Source of the DNA: Rheinheimera aquimaris
GTDB taxonomy: Bacteria; Pseudomonadota; Gammaproteobacteria; Enterobacterales; Alteromonadaceae
Direction of reading: 5' to 3'
Assembly: GCF_020531985.1 (NCBI RefSeq)
Contig: NZ_JAJAVQ010000002.1
Coordinates: 248,001-312,000, forward strand
Length of the DNA: 64,000 nucleotides
In this document: one piece after another, positions 44,890 through 54,608 of the stretch
Position numbering within the stretch: position 1 is the stretch's first letter
Layout of the letters: each line of letters begins with the position of its first letter
Program-made: the position numbers and the translations under genes
Notes under the pieces: model-generated
The model's input: only the letters and a program-made list of their open reading frames with translations
Database searches by the model: none
What the model was told of the DNA's origin: nothing

Positions 44890-46290
44890 TCACATAAAGC
44901 TTATGGTGATGTTCTCAAGCTGACTATCTCCTGTCTCGGAGTACAAGGCGCTGACTTCAATCTGATCACCGTAGTAAATCAATTTTCCCAACGCGTCAAA
45001 GGCGTCGGGAAATTGTTGTAAAAAGGCAGCTTTAGAGCTAGGCATACTCAGGTTTTTCAGCGTTTGCTGCAATTGATCACTGCCTTGTCCCTGATAAACC
45101 GGTAGCAGTTGTATCTCTTTTAACTGTTGCAGGTGGAATACCGCCGCTAAAGACGCATTGTAAATTGTTAGAGCATAGCCGTCAGACCGCACAGCGCTGT
45201 TTAGGACCGGCACAGCTTGCAGCGTAGTTTGCCAGTATTGTCGGCTAAACGGATTGGTCGAGTCATTTTGTAACTCATCCAGCGGTAAAGCGACAGCCAA
45301 TTCCAGTTGCTTGGGCGGGGTTAACTTAACCGATTGCAGTCTGAGTTGACTAAGTACCGTCTGCTGTGTCCCGGAGCGGATATCCAGATAATCGGCAAAT
45401 TCCATCTTTAACTGATTATCGCCATGCTGCAATGAAAACAGGTTGTCAGCCAACGGTTTAAGTTGTTGGTACTGCGCTTTAAGTTCTGTAAGCGGTGTTC
45501 GTTGTTCAAAATGGCCGTCCAGTTGCCATGCCAGGTGGCTAAATGCCTGATTATCATTTATCTGGCGCGTGATATCTGCCGACAGCAGCGAATGGCGGGA
45601 ATCAATTGAAACAATTTTGTCCTGATATAACAGCAGCCAGTATTGCTTACCATAAGCCAGTGCTTGATAGCCTTGCTGTTGCAGCTGAAATTCTGCGTCA
45701 GGCTGGCCCCAGATAGCTTTAAGCTCATCTGACGTCATACCCGGAAGCACACCGTGAAAACCCTGCTGCAACGAAACAAGAGGTTTTAACGGCTGAGCGG
45801 GTGAACCTGTATCGATGTTGGTAGTGAGCGTGAACGCTATAGGGATATTAATGCTTTGGGTGCTTAGCACTGCATTGCGATTGCCCCGCTCATTAAACGG
45901 CGTTGCTTTTAGTGGCAGCTTTGGGTCTTCATCACACAATGTTATGGCGTCGGCACGGGCATTTAGCCTGAGTTCAAAACTACCTGTTTTACGCCGCACA
46001 GAGTTTTTCAGCATCAGTTTATCGCCATTCACATATTGCAGAATAATGGCTTCGGCGCCGGCATCTGCGGAATTTCTGCGTATTAAATGTAAGACGTCAG
46101 CTAATAGCTTTTGCTGATCCTCTGGTTCAGATGCTTCATCTGTCGAGCGCTGCTGTGTAATATCAAACTGCTGAACTAACTGATAATCGCAGCGTGGAAA
46201 GGTATCCAGTATTGGTAAGTCTGCTGCAGCCGCTGCAGACATCGTAGCCCAGCAAATTAGCAGGCAGTAAAACGGGCTACTGGTTTTCAT
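44890..46290 (-). CDS. Secreted protein of unknown function
   Basis: 466 residues. A signal peptide is visible (MKTSSPFYCLLICWATMSAA, then AAADL). No family recognised. A possible SmpA/BamE-like or periplasmic repeat segment is 'GFHGVLPGMTSDELKAIWGQPD', which resembles the 'G.vlpGmt..ev....G.P' pattern of small outer-membrane lipoproteins, at about residues 175-200. Two Cys (in 'RCDYQL' and 'TLCDED') could pair. Start ATG 46290 follows AGGGACAGATC. Single gene; role unknown. Confidence 0.65.
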   Translation of the reverse strand: MKTSSPFYCLLICWATMSAAAAADLPILDTFPRCDYQLVQQFDITQQRSTDEASEPEDQQKLLADVLHLIRRNSADAGAEAIILQYVNGDKLMLKNSVRRKTGSFELRLNARADAITLCDEDPKLPLKATPFNERGNRNAVLSTQSINIPIAFTLTTNIDTGSPAQPLKPLVSLQQGFHGVLPGMTSDELKAIWGQPDAEFQLQQQGYQALAYGKQYWLLLYQDKIVSIDSRHSLLSADITRQINDNQAFSHLAWQLDGHFEQRTPLTELKAQYQQLKPLADNLFSLQHGDNQLKMEFADYLDIRSGTQQTVLSQLRLQSVKLTPPKQLELAVALPLDELQNDSTNPFSRQYWQTTLQAVPVLNSAVRSDGYALTIYNASLAAVFHLQQLKEIQLLPVYQGQGSDQLQQTLKNLSMPSSKAAFLQQFPDAFDALGKLIYYGDQIEVSALYSETGDSQLENITISFM

Positions 46291-46379
46291 TGATCTGTCC
46301 CTGATAACGTGAAATTACTGTTAATCTCGTATATTTTCTGGTGCAGGTCAATTGTTTATTTAATGTTCAATGGCGTAAA

Positions 46380-46407
46380 GGGCATGACGGCCTAAGCTAA
46401 CATGCCC
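46380..46407 (-). terminator. Possible terminator after ilvH
   Basis: 7-bp inverted repeat GGGCATG (46380-46386) / CATGCCC (46401-46407), 13 bases beyond the ilvH stop. On the minus strand it is followed by TTTACG, a weak T-tract. Confidence 0.45.
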
Positions 46408-46419
46408 GATTATAACCGA

Positions 46420-46911
46420 CTAAAGCGCCAGGGTTTTTTCACCACGGGCGATACCTGAAGCGCCGCTGCGCACCACTTCCATAATGGGGGTAGTGCCCAA
46501 CGCCTGAAGAAAGGCATCCAGTTTGTCGCTGGTTCCGACCAGTTGAATGGTGTAAGTGGTGGGGGTGACGTCAATAATCTGGCCGCGGAAAATATCGGCG
46601 CAGCGTTTTACTTCTTCACGCTGATTACCACTGGCTTTTACTTTGACCAGCATCAACTCGCGTTCAATATGTGCGGCTTCGCTGATGTCCGATACTTTTA
46701 CCACCTCTATCAGCTTATGCAGCTGCTTACTGATTTGTTCGATAACCTGATCGTTACCGTGGGTGACCAGTGTCAGGCGTGATAAAGTTGCGTCGTCAGT
46801 TGGCGCCACGTTCAGCGAGTCTATGTTATAGCCGCGCTGGGCAAACAAGCCTACCAAACGGGCCAGAGCGCCGGACTCGTTTTCCAGCAGAACAGAAATA
46901 ATATGCCGCAT
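46420..46911 (-). CDS. ilvH: Acetolactate synthase small (regulatory) subunit IlvH
   Basis: 163 residues with an N-terminal ACT domain ('SVLLENESGALARLVGLFAQRGYNIDSLNV' read in pieces) that gives valine feedback control, and a C-terminal ACT-like domain ('ELMLVKVKASG', 'FRGQIIDVTPTTYTIQLVGT'). It regulates IlvI in branched-chain amino acid synthesis. It starts one base after the ilvI stop with AGGAC as ribosome site. Confidence 0.96.
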   Translation of the reverse strand: MRHIISVLLENESGALARLVGLFAQRGYNIDSLNVAPTDDATLSRLTLVTHGNDQVIEQISKQLHKLIEVVKVSDISEAAHIERELMLVKVKASGNQREEVKRCADIFRGQIIDVTPTTYTIQLVGTSDKLDAFLQALGTTPIMEVVRSGASGIARGEKTLAL

Positions 46912-46912
46912 G

Positions 46913-48670
46913 TTAAGTCCTCTCTGTTTTGCTTAAAAACATGTCATTCATCGCACCACCAGGCACCTGCATCGGGTAGACGTGTTCTTTCGGGTCGATA
47001 TGAATATCTAAAAACACCAGTTGATCTTTCAATGCAAAAGCACGTTCTAACGCCGGTTGCAGCTCTTCCGGTTTGGTTACCCGAATGCCGACATGGCCAT
47101 AAGCTTCAGCCAGTTTGACAAAGTCTGGTAGTGAGTCCATGTAAGAGCTGGCATAGCGACTTTCATAATTCATGTCCTGCCATTGCTTTACCATGCCCAG
47201 GTAACCATTGTTCAGGTTAATGATTTTTACACCCAGGCCATACTGTTTGCAGGTCGACAGCTCCTGAATATTCATCTGGATAGAGCCTTCACCCGTTACG
47301 CAGACGACATCGGCGTCCGGGTAATTCAATTTAACGCCCATAGCGGCAGGCAGGCCAAAGCCCATGGTGCCCAGGCCGCCAGAGTTAATCCAGCGGTTGG
47401 GCTGATTGAATTTATAGTACTGGGCAGCGAACATCTGATGCTGGCCAACGTCACTGCACACATAGGCTTCGCCTTTGGTAATTTTACTTACCTGCTCAAT
47501 AACATACTGTGGTTTTAACAGCGGGGTTTCAGTATCGTAGCGGCCACCATGTACGTTACGCCAGTGTTCAATTTGCTGCCACCACTGCGTTAAGGCTGCT
47601 GCATCCAGCTTTTTCTTTTTCTGTTTCAGCAAAGCCAGCATGTCGGCCAGCACTGGCTGTACCAAACCGACAATAGGAATATGCGCATTCACCGTTTTAC
47701 TGATACTGGCCGGGTCGATATCGATATGAATTATGGTGGCATCCGGGCAGAACTTTTTAGTGTTGTTGGTCACCCTGTCATCAAAGCGGGCGCCGACCGC
47801 CAGGATGAGATCAGCATGGTGCATGGTCTGGTTAGCTTCGTAGCTACCGTGCATACCCAGCATACCAATAAATTGTTTATCATCAGCCGGGTAAGCACCT
47901 AACCCCATCAGGGTATTGGTGACAGGCAGGTTTAGTAATTGTGCCAGTTCGGTCAGCTCTGCTGACGCTTTACCTAAAATTGCACCACCACCGGCGTATA
48001 ACACAGGCTTCTTCGCTGCCAGTAATGCTGTAACGGCTTTTTTGATCTGGCCAGCATGGCCCTGTTGTTTCGGCTGATAAGAGCGCAGGCTAACATCGCT
48101 GGGGTAATGATACGGAAACTTCTGATCAGGCATCGTCATGTCTTTTGGGATGTCCAGCACTACCGGGCCCGGGCGGCCACTTTGGGCGATATGAAACGCC
48201 TTTTTAATTAACAGCGGGATGTCTTCCGGCCGGCGTACCGACATATTGTGTTTGCAGATAGGCCGTGAAATACCCAGCATATCTGTTTCCTGAAAGGCGT
48301 CGCCGCCAATCAGATGACTCATGACCTGGCCGGTTAACACTACCATTGGAATAGAGTCCATGTAGGCGGTCGCAATGCCGGTGACGGCATTGGTGGCACC
48401 GGGGCCGGACGTCACCAGGACGACACCGGCTTTACCACTGGCACGGGCATAAGCATCGGCCATGTGCGTGGCAGCTTGCTCATGCCGTACCAGCACGTGT
48501 TTGACTTTATTTTGCTGAAACAGCGCGTCATAGATATGTAATACAGCGCCACCCGGGTAGCCGTACAGATATTCAACGCCTTCATCGGCAAGGGCGCGAA
48601 TTACCATGGCGGCACCGGACAACATCTCGGTTGTTCTGGCTAAGTCGGCTGACTTGGTCTGGCTGGTCAT
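46913..48670 (-). CDS. ilvI: Acetolactate synthase large (catalytic) subunit IlvI
   Basis: 585-residue ThDP-dependent enzyme that condenses two pyruvates (or pyruvate with 2-oxobutyrate) in valine, leucine and isoleucine synthesis. The catalytic Glu is in '[19 protein letters not shown]', the FAD region is in '[12 protein letters not shown]', and the ThDP motif runs from '[12 protein letters not shown]' to '[12 protein letters not shown]'. Length matches AHAS III. Forms an operon with ilvH. No leader peptide or attenuator is evident in the 350 bp upstream. Confidence 0.97.
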   Translation of the reverse strand: MTSQTKSADLARTTEMLSGAAMVIRALADEGVEYLYGYPGGAVLHIYDALFQQNKVKHVLVRHEQAATHMADAYARASGKAGVVLVTSGPGATNAVTGIATAYMDSIPMVVLTGQVMSHLIGGDAFQETDMLGISRPICKHNMSVRRPEDIPLLIKKAFHIAQSGRPGPVVLDIPKDMTMPDQKFPYHYPSDVSLRSYQPKQQGHAGQIKKAVTALLAAKKPVLYAGGGAILGKASAELTELAQLLNLPVTNTLMGLGAYPADDKQFIGMLGMHGSYEANQTMHHADLILAVGARFDDRVTNNTKKFCPDATIIHIDIDPASISKTVNAHIPIVGLVQPVLADMLALLKQKKKKLDAAALTQWWQQIEHWRNVHGGRYDTETPLLKPQYVIEQVSKITKGEAYVCSDVGQHQMFAAQYYKFNQPNRWINSGGLGTMGFGLPAAMGVKLNYPDADVVCVTGEGSIQMNIQELSTCKQYGLGVKIINLNNGYLGMVKQWQDMNYESRYASSYMDSLPDFVKLAEAYGHVGIRVTKPEELQPALERAFALKDQLVFLDIHIDPKEHVYPMQVPGGAMNDMFLSKTERT

Positions 48671-49020
48671 CTTGATTTCTCATAGTTTGCTGTGGCAACG
48701 ACAACACACCACGGCTTTGCTGGCAAAGTCGCGGGTGAATGGCTTAAACAACACTTCTGTGCTGTTTTATTCTGTTTGCTACGTGGACTGGTTAAACAGG
48801 ATAAGCTGTTAACTCAAACTATGGCGCTATGGTTATTTGCTGCTTTGCAGTCATTCTTTTATGCGCCTGATTAATTTACGTGATAGCCAGCCCGATGTCG
48901 ATGCTTTTTCTGACGATTTTGCTGCTTTTATCAGCATTTACAAGGCTTGCAAAGCCAGTGTTATGCCCACATAGTAGCTAACATAGCGATATAAACCACT
49001 AACACAGGATTTCAGGTTTT
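48671..49020. other. Divergent intergenic region between ilvI and cnoX
   Basis: 350 bp with no convincing gene. It must hold the ilvIH promoter (minus) and the cnoX promoter (plus). I found no branched-chain leader peptide. Short open frames are present (for example 48861-48974, 37 codons) but without ribosome sites or recognisable products. Confidence 0.6.
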
Positions 49021-49866
49021 ATGTTACAGCCGATAGTTGACGTATCTTTGAGCAACGCCCGCGAAGTACTGGATGCTTCCATGCAGAAACTGGTGCTGTT
49101 TCAGTTCTGGTCTGCCCGCAGTGAGGGCTGTAAACAACTGAGCCCGGTGTTAGAGCGTATTGTGCAGCAGTATCCGCAGCAGTTGCTACTGGCCAGGGTT
49201 GATTGCGACAAAGAGCAGGACCTGGCGATGCAGTTTGGGGTGCAGTCACTGCCTACCGTGATGTTTATTAAGCAAGGCCGCCCGGTGGATGGCTTTGCCG
49301 GCGTAGAGACCGAGCAGGCTATTCGTACTAAGTTGGCGGCTTATTTGCCAAAACCGGAAGATGACTTGCTGGCAAAAGCTGAGCCGCTGCTGGCTGCACA
49401 GGATTATGCCGCTGCTTATCCGTTATTAAAAGACGCGCTGGCGTTGGCGCCTGAGCGCAGCGATATTAAACTGTGGCTGGCTGATACGGCGATAGGTCTG
49501 GGGCAGTTGACTCAGGCTGAGGCTATGTTGTCGGAGATAAAGCTGGCGCAACAGGATGCGCTGTATAAGTCGGTACTGGCCAAGTTGCAACTGGCAAAGG
49601 AAGCAGCAGACACCCCGGAAATTCAGGCATTGGAAGCGGCACTGGCTGCTGCGCCCGATAACAATGAGCTAAAAGAAAAGCTGGCTGTGCAGTATCAGGC
49701 AGTACAACGCAGTGAAGAGGCATTAGCGCTGTTATTCACCGTATTACAGCAGGATTTGAATTTTGGTGGCAGCAAAAAGCTATTTCTGGATATTCTGGCT
49801 GCGCTGCCAAAAGGTGATAGTGTGGCCAGTCAATACCGGCGCAAGTTATACAGCCTGCTGTACTGA
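49021..49866 (+). CDS. cnoX: Chaperedoxin CnoX (YbbN), thioredoxin-TPR protein
   Basis: 281 residues: thioredoxin-like domain (about 1-110) plus TPR helices (about 115-281). The redox site reads SEGC ('WSARSEGCKQL'), so only the second Cys of the thioredoxin CxxC is kept, as in E. coli YbbN (SQHC). CnoX protects clients from oxidation and hands them to GroEL and DnaK. 'RVDCDKEQDLAMQFGVQSLPTVMFI' (read in pieces) carries the cis-Pro. A CAGGTTTT leader precedes ATG 49021. Confidence 0.93.
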   Translation: MLQPIVDVSLSNAREVLDASMQKLVLFQFWSARSEGCKQLSPVLERIVQQYPQQLLLARVDCDKEQDLAMQFGVQSLPTVMFIKQGRPVDGFAGVETEQAIRTKLAAYLPKPEDDLLAKAEPLLAAQDYAAAYPLLKDALALAPERSDIKLWLADTAIGLGQLTQAEAMLSEIKLAQQDALYKSVLAKLQLAKEAADTPEIQALEAALAAAPDNNELKEKLAVQYQAVQRSEEALALLFTVLQQDLNFGGSKKLFLDILAALPKGDSVASQYRRKLYSLLY

Positions 49867-49892
49867 GAACGTACAGCAAGGCGCTGCTGATA

Positions 49893-50279
49893 CTAACTGT
49901 GGAAATCGCGCCAGATTTGTCGGATCTGTTCGGATAATGTCATAGGGTCAAAAGGTTTTACCACTACATCAGCCGCACCTAATGCTTTATACGACGACAC
50001 TTCATTACTTTGCACTTTTGCAGTCATAAAAACAGTCGGTATACCGGACAGATCATACTTCTGCTGCAGTTGCTGTAAGGTTGTCGGGCCGTCCATGCCG
50101 GGCATCATCACATCCATCAGGATCAGCTGTGGCGTAAAGGCCTGGTAATCATCCAATGCCTGTTGGCCGCTGCTGCAGGTATGCACGGTAAAACCGCCAA
50201 CTGCTTCCAGAGCAATTTTGGCAACCTGTTGAATCGACGGGTCGTCTTCAACATGCATAATACGTTGTAATTCTGTCAT
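49893..50279 (-). CDS. Single-domain response regulator
   Basis: 128-residue receiver: 'IMHVEDDPSIQQVA', phospho-acceptor in 'LILMDVMMPGMDGPTTL', 'VFMTAKVQ', Lys in 'VVVKPFDPMTLSEQI'. No output domain. Its ATG overlaps the kinase stop (ATGA), so the two are made together and this is the likely phosphate acceptor. A role as an intermediate of a phosphorelay or as a protein-protein effector is inferred. Confidence 0.92.
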   Translation of the reverse strand: MTELQRIMHVEDDPSIQQVAKIALEAVGGFTVHTCSSGQQALDDYQAFTPQLILMDVMMPGMDGPTTLQQLQQKYDLSGIPTVFMTAKVQSNEVSSYKALGAADVVVKPFDPMTLSEQIRQIWRDFHS

Positions 50280-52135
50280 AACTTAACCTCGCTGGGTTCT
50301 GTTTCACTGACCAGTGGCAGCAACAGGTAAAACTCGCTGCCGTTACCGACTTCAGAATGAAAACCTATACTACCATGCATCCGGGTCATCAGCTGTTTGC
50401 TGATAGCCAGACCCAGGCCGGTGCCGCCTTTACTCTTGCTGTCAGAGCTATCAGCCTGGGAAAAGTGACTGAAAATATCTTTTTTAAATTCATCGCTTAT
50501 GCCACAACCTTTGTCTATTACCCGCACCAATGCCTGTTGTTGCTGACATTGCACCAGTATATCGACATCGGCACCGGCGGGAGAAAACTTGGCCGCGTTA
50601 GACAGTAAGTTAGTCATCACCTGTTGCAGGCGCATGCTGTCGACATTGACCCATAAGTCGGTGGCGTCGGCCTGCAGCCGATATCGCACCTGATACTGCT
50701 GAGCATAGCTTTGGTTATCACGCACAGCAGTTTCTATTACGGGCAGCAGCGGTTGCGGTTGCATATCAAACTGCATTTTGCCGGCAATAAGTTTATCCAT
50801 ATCCAGTAAATCGTTTATCAACAACTGCAGTTTCTTCACATTTGCCTGTGTCAGTTCTGCCATTTGCATGGCCTGAGCCGGCAGCCGGCCAAACACCTGG
50901 CCATGCAGCAGACCAATGGCGCCGCTGATTGCTGTCAGTGGTGTACGCAACTCATGGCTGACGGTAGAAACAAACTCATCTTTTAACCGCTCGATTTTCT
51001 TACGCTCGGTAATATCGCTGACAAAACCATGCCACAGTATGCTGCCGTCTGGCTGACTTTCCGGTACGGCGCGGCCAGCTAACCACACTACCTCACCGTC
51101 GCTATGCTGAATACGATGGTCTTGTTTCCACAGCGACAGTGTCTCTGCAGATTGATGAATGCCCTGCTGTACTAAATCCTGATCATCAGGATGAACTAAT
51201 GCAAATAAGGGTGAGGCATCCTGCTTTACCTGCTCGGCTGTCAGATGGAACAAGGTACGAATGCCTTCACTGCAATAAGGGAAGCTGAATTTACCATCAG
51301 CTGTTTGTCTGAATTGAAACACCATACCCGGCAACTGGCTGGATATTTTTTTCAACCGCTCAGCCACTTCAATCTGTGCTTCCAGATAACGGCGCCGTTC
51401 TATATTGCTGCCCACCCAGCGTGCCAGCAGGCTGACAAAATCGCGCTCTAGCTGACTAAATGGCCGCACTCTTGGTTTGGCTGATGAAAAACTGATGGTG
51501 CCAAATGGGGCGCCCTCTACCTGCACTGCTGCGCCGATATAACTTTCCAGCGCAAAAGCACTGAAGCATGGATGGCTGGCGTATTTACTATCGCTCATAT
51601 GATGCACGGCAAATACACTGTTGCCCGCCAGCGTTAAACTACAGTATGTCTGGCCAAGCTCAAAATGCGAGTCATCCTGCAGTAAACCAGCCGGCGCGCT
51701 GTGAACGATTACCTGATAGTCGTCACCGTCTATCTTACTCAGTATGGCGATCGGCAGGTGCAGATAATCAGCCGCAACTAACAGGGCCTGGCGTAACTGT
51801 TCACGCCAATCCGGGTTGAAGCTGGCGGCAATATTGTTCAGTGTACTCAGTGCCTGCTGATACTGTTTATTCTGCTGGGTTTCACGCTGTTGTTTTAGCT
51901 CCTGCGATTGCTGCAGTTCACGCATCAGCCGCCGCGTGACGCGCTGCATATCTGATAACAACAGCAATAGCAGCAGTTCACTGACCAAAAACGCCAGCGC
52001 CCACTTTTGCAACACATCAGTGGTTTGATGCTGCTGATAGTCCTGCCAGCCAAGCCAGCCAAAAAATGTCAGCAGCAACAAGCTGCCAAACCAGGTAATA
52101 AAATTGCTGGTACTGCTAACGCGTTGAATTATCAT
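50276..52135 (-). CDS. Membrane sensor histidine kinase with GAF and PAS domains
   Basis: 619 residues. Two hydrophobic segments ('FITWFGSLLLLTFFGWLGW' and 'LAFLVSELLLLLLLSD') are followed by a coiled coil, a GAF domain (about 105-260, 'GQTYCSLTLAGNSVFAVHH'), a PAS domain, HisKA 'STVSHELRTPLTAISGAIG' and HATPase ('VMTNLLSNAAKFSP', 'DKGCGISDE', 'KGGTGLGLAISKQLM'). The start is placed at ATG 52135; a GTG at 52174 is possible. It is coupled to the receiver gene downstream. Confidence 0.9.
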   Translation of the reverse strand: MIIQRVSSTSNFITWFGSLLLLTFFGWLGWQDYQQHQTTDVLQKWALAFLVSELLLLLLLSDMQRVTRRLMRELQQSQELKQQRETQQNKQYQQALSTLNNIAASFNPDWREQLRQALLVAADYLHLPIAILSKIDGDDYQVIVHSAPAGLLQDDSHFELGQTYCSLTLAGNSVFAVHHMSDSKYASHPCFSAFALESYIGAAVQVEGAPFGTISFSSAKPRVRPFSQLERDFVSLLARWVGSNIERRRYLEAQIEVAERLKKISSQLPGMVFQFRQTADGKFSFPYCSEGIRTLFHLTAEQVKQDASPLFALVHPDDQDLVQQGIHQSAETLSLWKQDHRIQHSDGEVVWLAGRAVPESQPDGSILWHGFVSDITERKKIERLKDEFVSTVSHELRTPLTAISGAIGLLHGQVFGRLPAQAMQMAELTQANVKKLQLLINDLLDMDKLIAGKMQFDMQPQPLLPVIETAVRDNQSYAQQYQVRYRLQADATDLWVNVDSMRLQQVMTNLLSNAAKFSPAGADVDILVQCQQQQALVRVIDKGCGISDEFKKDIFSHFSQADSSDSKSKGGTGLGLAISKQLMTRMHGSIGFHSEVGNGSEFYLLLPLVSETEPSEVKL

Positions 52136-52209
52136 AGCGGCCTTAGATTTAGTGACAGCCTTACTATAAAGCACAAGCTTCAGTGTGGCAAAACGGCGGG
52201 CAGCTATTT

Positions 52210-53397
52210 ATGCAAATCTCTTTATCGCAGCAGTTCGGGCAGCTAACAGCTGTATTGCAGCAGTACCGGCAATACTGGCAACTGTTACCTTTTGCCTGCG
52301 ATGCACTGCCGTGGCCCGAACAGCGACTACAACAGTGTTTGCAGGTGCTTGATGAGCAACAGCTAAAACACATTGATAATAGCAGCGAGTTGCAGCAACA
52401 GGTGTTCGCGCCATTTTTCCCGGCGTTGTTTGCTTTGCCGCAGTTTACCCGCTCTGCACCGGAGCGAACATTGGCACCTTTGCCATTCTGGCTGGAAAAC
52501 GGTATCGGCGGGCGCAAACTGCAGCAAATAGATGCTGTCTGCCAACAATGGCCAGAGCAGATGCTGCCGGTAGTGGAATGGTGCGCCGGTAAGGGGCATC
52601 TTGGCCGGATCCTGGCACACCGCTTTACCGCGCCGGTTACCAGCATTGAGTGGCAGGCTGCATTGTGCCGGCAAGGCGAGGAGCTGGCTGGTAAGTACAA
52701 GCTGGCGCAACAGTTTATTTGCGCTGATGTGCTGAACGATTCATTGCAGCAGGTATTGCAACCACAGCAACAACTGGTCGCGCTGCATGCCTGCGGGCAG
52801 TTACATATTTCGATGCTGCAGCAGGCAGTGCAGGCAGGGTGTCAGCAGTTACTGCTGGTACCCTGCTGTTATCATTTGATCCCACAGCCGTGCTACCAGC
52901 CGATGTCTGCTATGGGTACTGCACAGGATCTAAAACTGGCCAAAGATGATTTAAAGCTGGTTGTACAGGGGCAGGTCACGGCGGGCGGCCGGATTGAAAA
53001 ACTGCGTGGTACTGAAGTGCTATGGCGGCTGGCTTATGATGAGCTGCGTGCAGATCTCAGCAGCCAGAGGGTATACCGGCCGCTGGCATCGGTAGGCAAG
53101 CACTGGTTCAGCGGCGATTTCGCCGGTTTTGCGCACTGGGCTGCGGCTCAGCATCAGCTTACGTTACCGGTCAATACCGACTGGACACATTACTTGCAGC
53201 GGGGGGCCAGGCGGCTGCAGCTGGTGCAGCGCATTGAGCTGGTACGCCACCTGTTCCGCCGGCCGCTGGAGTTATGGTTAATGCTGGATAAAGCACTTTA
53301 TCTGCAGCAGCACGGTTACGAGGTTCACCTGACACAGCTGTGTGACTATCACATTACGCCCCGTAACCTGCTACTTAGTGCGATAAAGCAAAGTTAA
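52210..53397 (+). CDS. SAM-dependent methyltransferase, METTL25/Methyltransf_32-like
   Basis: 395 residues. SAM-binding motif I 'VVEWCAGKGHLGRILA' (about residues 130-145), then 'SIEWQAALCRQGEEL', 'LVALHACGQLHI' and 'LLLVPCCYHLIPQP'. The 'HACG' and 'PCCYH' blocks are typical of the METTL25-like group. The C-terminal third is helical and Arg/His-rich. Substrate unknown; RNA or protein is possible. ATG 52210 (MQISLSQQF) is chosen over 52183. It ends convergently with the mechanosensitive channel gene, overlapping by 4 bases. Confidence 0.82.
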   Translation: MQISLSQQFGQLTAVLQQYRQYWQLLPFACDALPWPEQRLQQCLQVLDEQQLKHIDNSSELQQQVFAPFFPALFALPQFTRSAPERTLAPLPFWLENGIGGRKLQQIDAVCQQWPEQMLPVVEWCAGKGHLGRILAHRFTAPVTSIEWQAALCRQGEELAGKYKLAQQFICADVLNDSLQQVLQPQQQLVALHACGQLHISMLQQAVQAGCQQLLLVPCCYHLIPQPCYQPMSAMGTAQDLKLAKDDLKLVVQGQVTAGGRIEKLRGTEVLWRLAYDELRADLSSQRVYRPLASVGKHWFSGDFAGFAHWAAAQHQLTLPVNTDWTHYLQRGARRLQLVQRIELVRHLFRRPLELWLMLDKALYLQQHGYEVHLTQLCDYHITPRNLLLSAIKQS

Positions 53398-54608
53398 CTG
53401 CCCTGTGTCAGTGACTGACGTGAGCCGATACGCTGGAAAGCAGCCAGGTCAAATACCGGCAAGATGGCAAACAGTTTATCGAAAATATCCGCCTGTATGG
53501 CTTCATAGTTCAGCCAGTTTTTATCTGCACTGAAACAATAGATCTCAACAGGCAGCCCGACTTCAGTTGGCTGCAGTTGCCTGACCATCAGGGTCATATC
53601 CTGATTGATGCTTGGGTGGTGACGTAAGGTCCAGCGCACGTAATAACGGAACAGCGCGATATTGGTAACATCATCACTGCTTAATAAATCACGCACATCC
53701 TGTTGCTGAAAAAAATCGTGTAACCGTTGGCGTTGTTGTAGTTTTTCCAGCTCCGGGCTTTTAATAAAGCGGATAGTATTAATATCGATATTGATTGCGC
53801 GCTTGATACGCCGGCCGCCGGATTGCTGCATGCCACGCCAGTTTTTGAAAGAATCAGAAATCAGCGCATAGGTAGGAATGGTGGTAATAGTGTTATCCCA
53901 ATTCCGCACTTTTACCGTTGTCAGCGCGATTTCTGTCACATCGCCGTCAGCGCCGTACTTGGGCATTTCGATCCAGTCACCGACATTGACCATGTTATTA
54001 ACTGCGATCTGAATACTGGCGACAAAGCCGAGAATAGCGTCTTTAAACACCAGCAATAACACTGCTGTTAGCGCACCCAAGCCGCTGAGCAGTAAGGTTG
54101 GCGATTTACCCAGCGTGGTACTGATAATTAGGATGCTGAACACAATAAAGGTCAGCAGTTTTAGCAGTTGTGAAATACCCTGATACGGAATGGTAGGGTT
54201 CGGCACCAGGTGGGCGTAGCTTTTGGCGATCAGCGTAATAGCTGCGGCTACAGCCAGGCCAAGGAACAAATACAGGTAGAGCCAAACCAGCACACCGAGC
54301 ACGGCAGACAAATGTTCGTTTTGACTAAACAACACCGGCAGTAGCGCCTGTAGCACCAGGGCCGGAAGCAAATGTGCCAGATGGCTGGCCAGGCTGCGGC
54401 GCTCGCGTTCAGTTTCGTGTGTTAAGCGCCCATCCAGTTTATCCAGTATGCGTGCCAGAATCGGCCGCAGCCAGGCCCGAACCAACATAAAGCACAGTGC
54501 TACCACAAACACAGCAATCAGAATGTTACAGCCAAGGATAAAGATATGGTGCCAACGCTCAGGCAGCATGATGCTGTTGGCCAGCAGGGTAAGCAGTTCA
54601 TTTAGCAT
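53394..54608 (-). CDS. MscS-family mechanosensitive channel, YbdG-like
   Basis: 404 residues (E. coli YbdG about 415). N-terminal helices are followed by the pore helix 'GLGALTAVLLLVFKDAILGF' and the beta domain 'VNVGDWIEMPKYGADGDVTEIALTTVKVRNWDN' (read in pieces), the MscS signature. 'NTITTIPTYALISDSFKNWR' is the usual YbdG block. It should relieve osmotic downshock. The ATG overlaps the end of the acyltransferase gene by 7 bases. Confidence 0.92.
   Translation of the reverse strand: MLNELLTLLANSIMLPERWHHIFILGCNILIAVFVVALCFMLVRAWLRPILARILDKLDGRLTHETERERRSLASHLAHLLPALVLQALLPVLFSQNEHLSAVLGVLVWLYLYLFLGLAVAAAITLIAKSYAHLVPNPTIPYQGISQLLKLLTFIVFSILIISTTLGKSPTLLLSGLGALTAVLLLVFKDAILGFVASIQIAVNNMVNVGDWIEMPKYGADGDVTEIALTTVKVRNWDNTITTIPTYALISDSFKNWRGMQQSGGRRIKRAINIDINTIRFIKSPELEKLQQRQRLHDFFQQQDVRDLLSSDDVTNIALFRYYVRWTLRHHPSINQDMTLMVRQLQPTEVGLPVEIYCFSADKNWLNYEAIQADIFDKLFAILPVFDLAAFQRIGSRQSLTQGS

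Noticed and set aside
48692-48974. Short open frames between ilvI and cnoX (a 60-codon frame at 48692 and a 37-codon frame at 48861), considered as leader peptides or small proteins
   Set aside because: No ribosome sites, no runs of Leu/Val/Ile codons on the ilvI strand, and no recognisable product.
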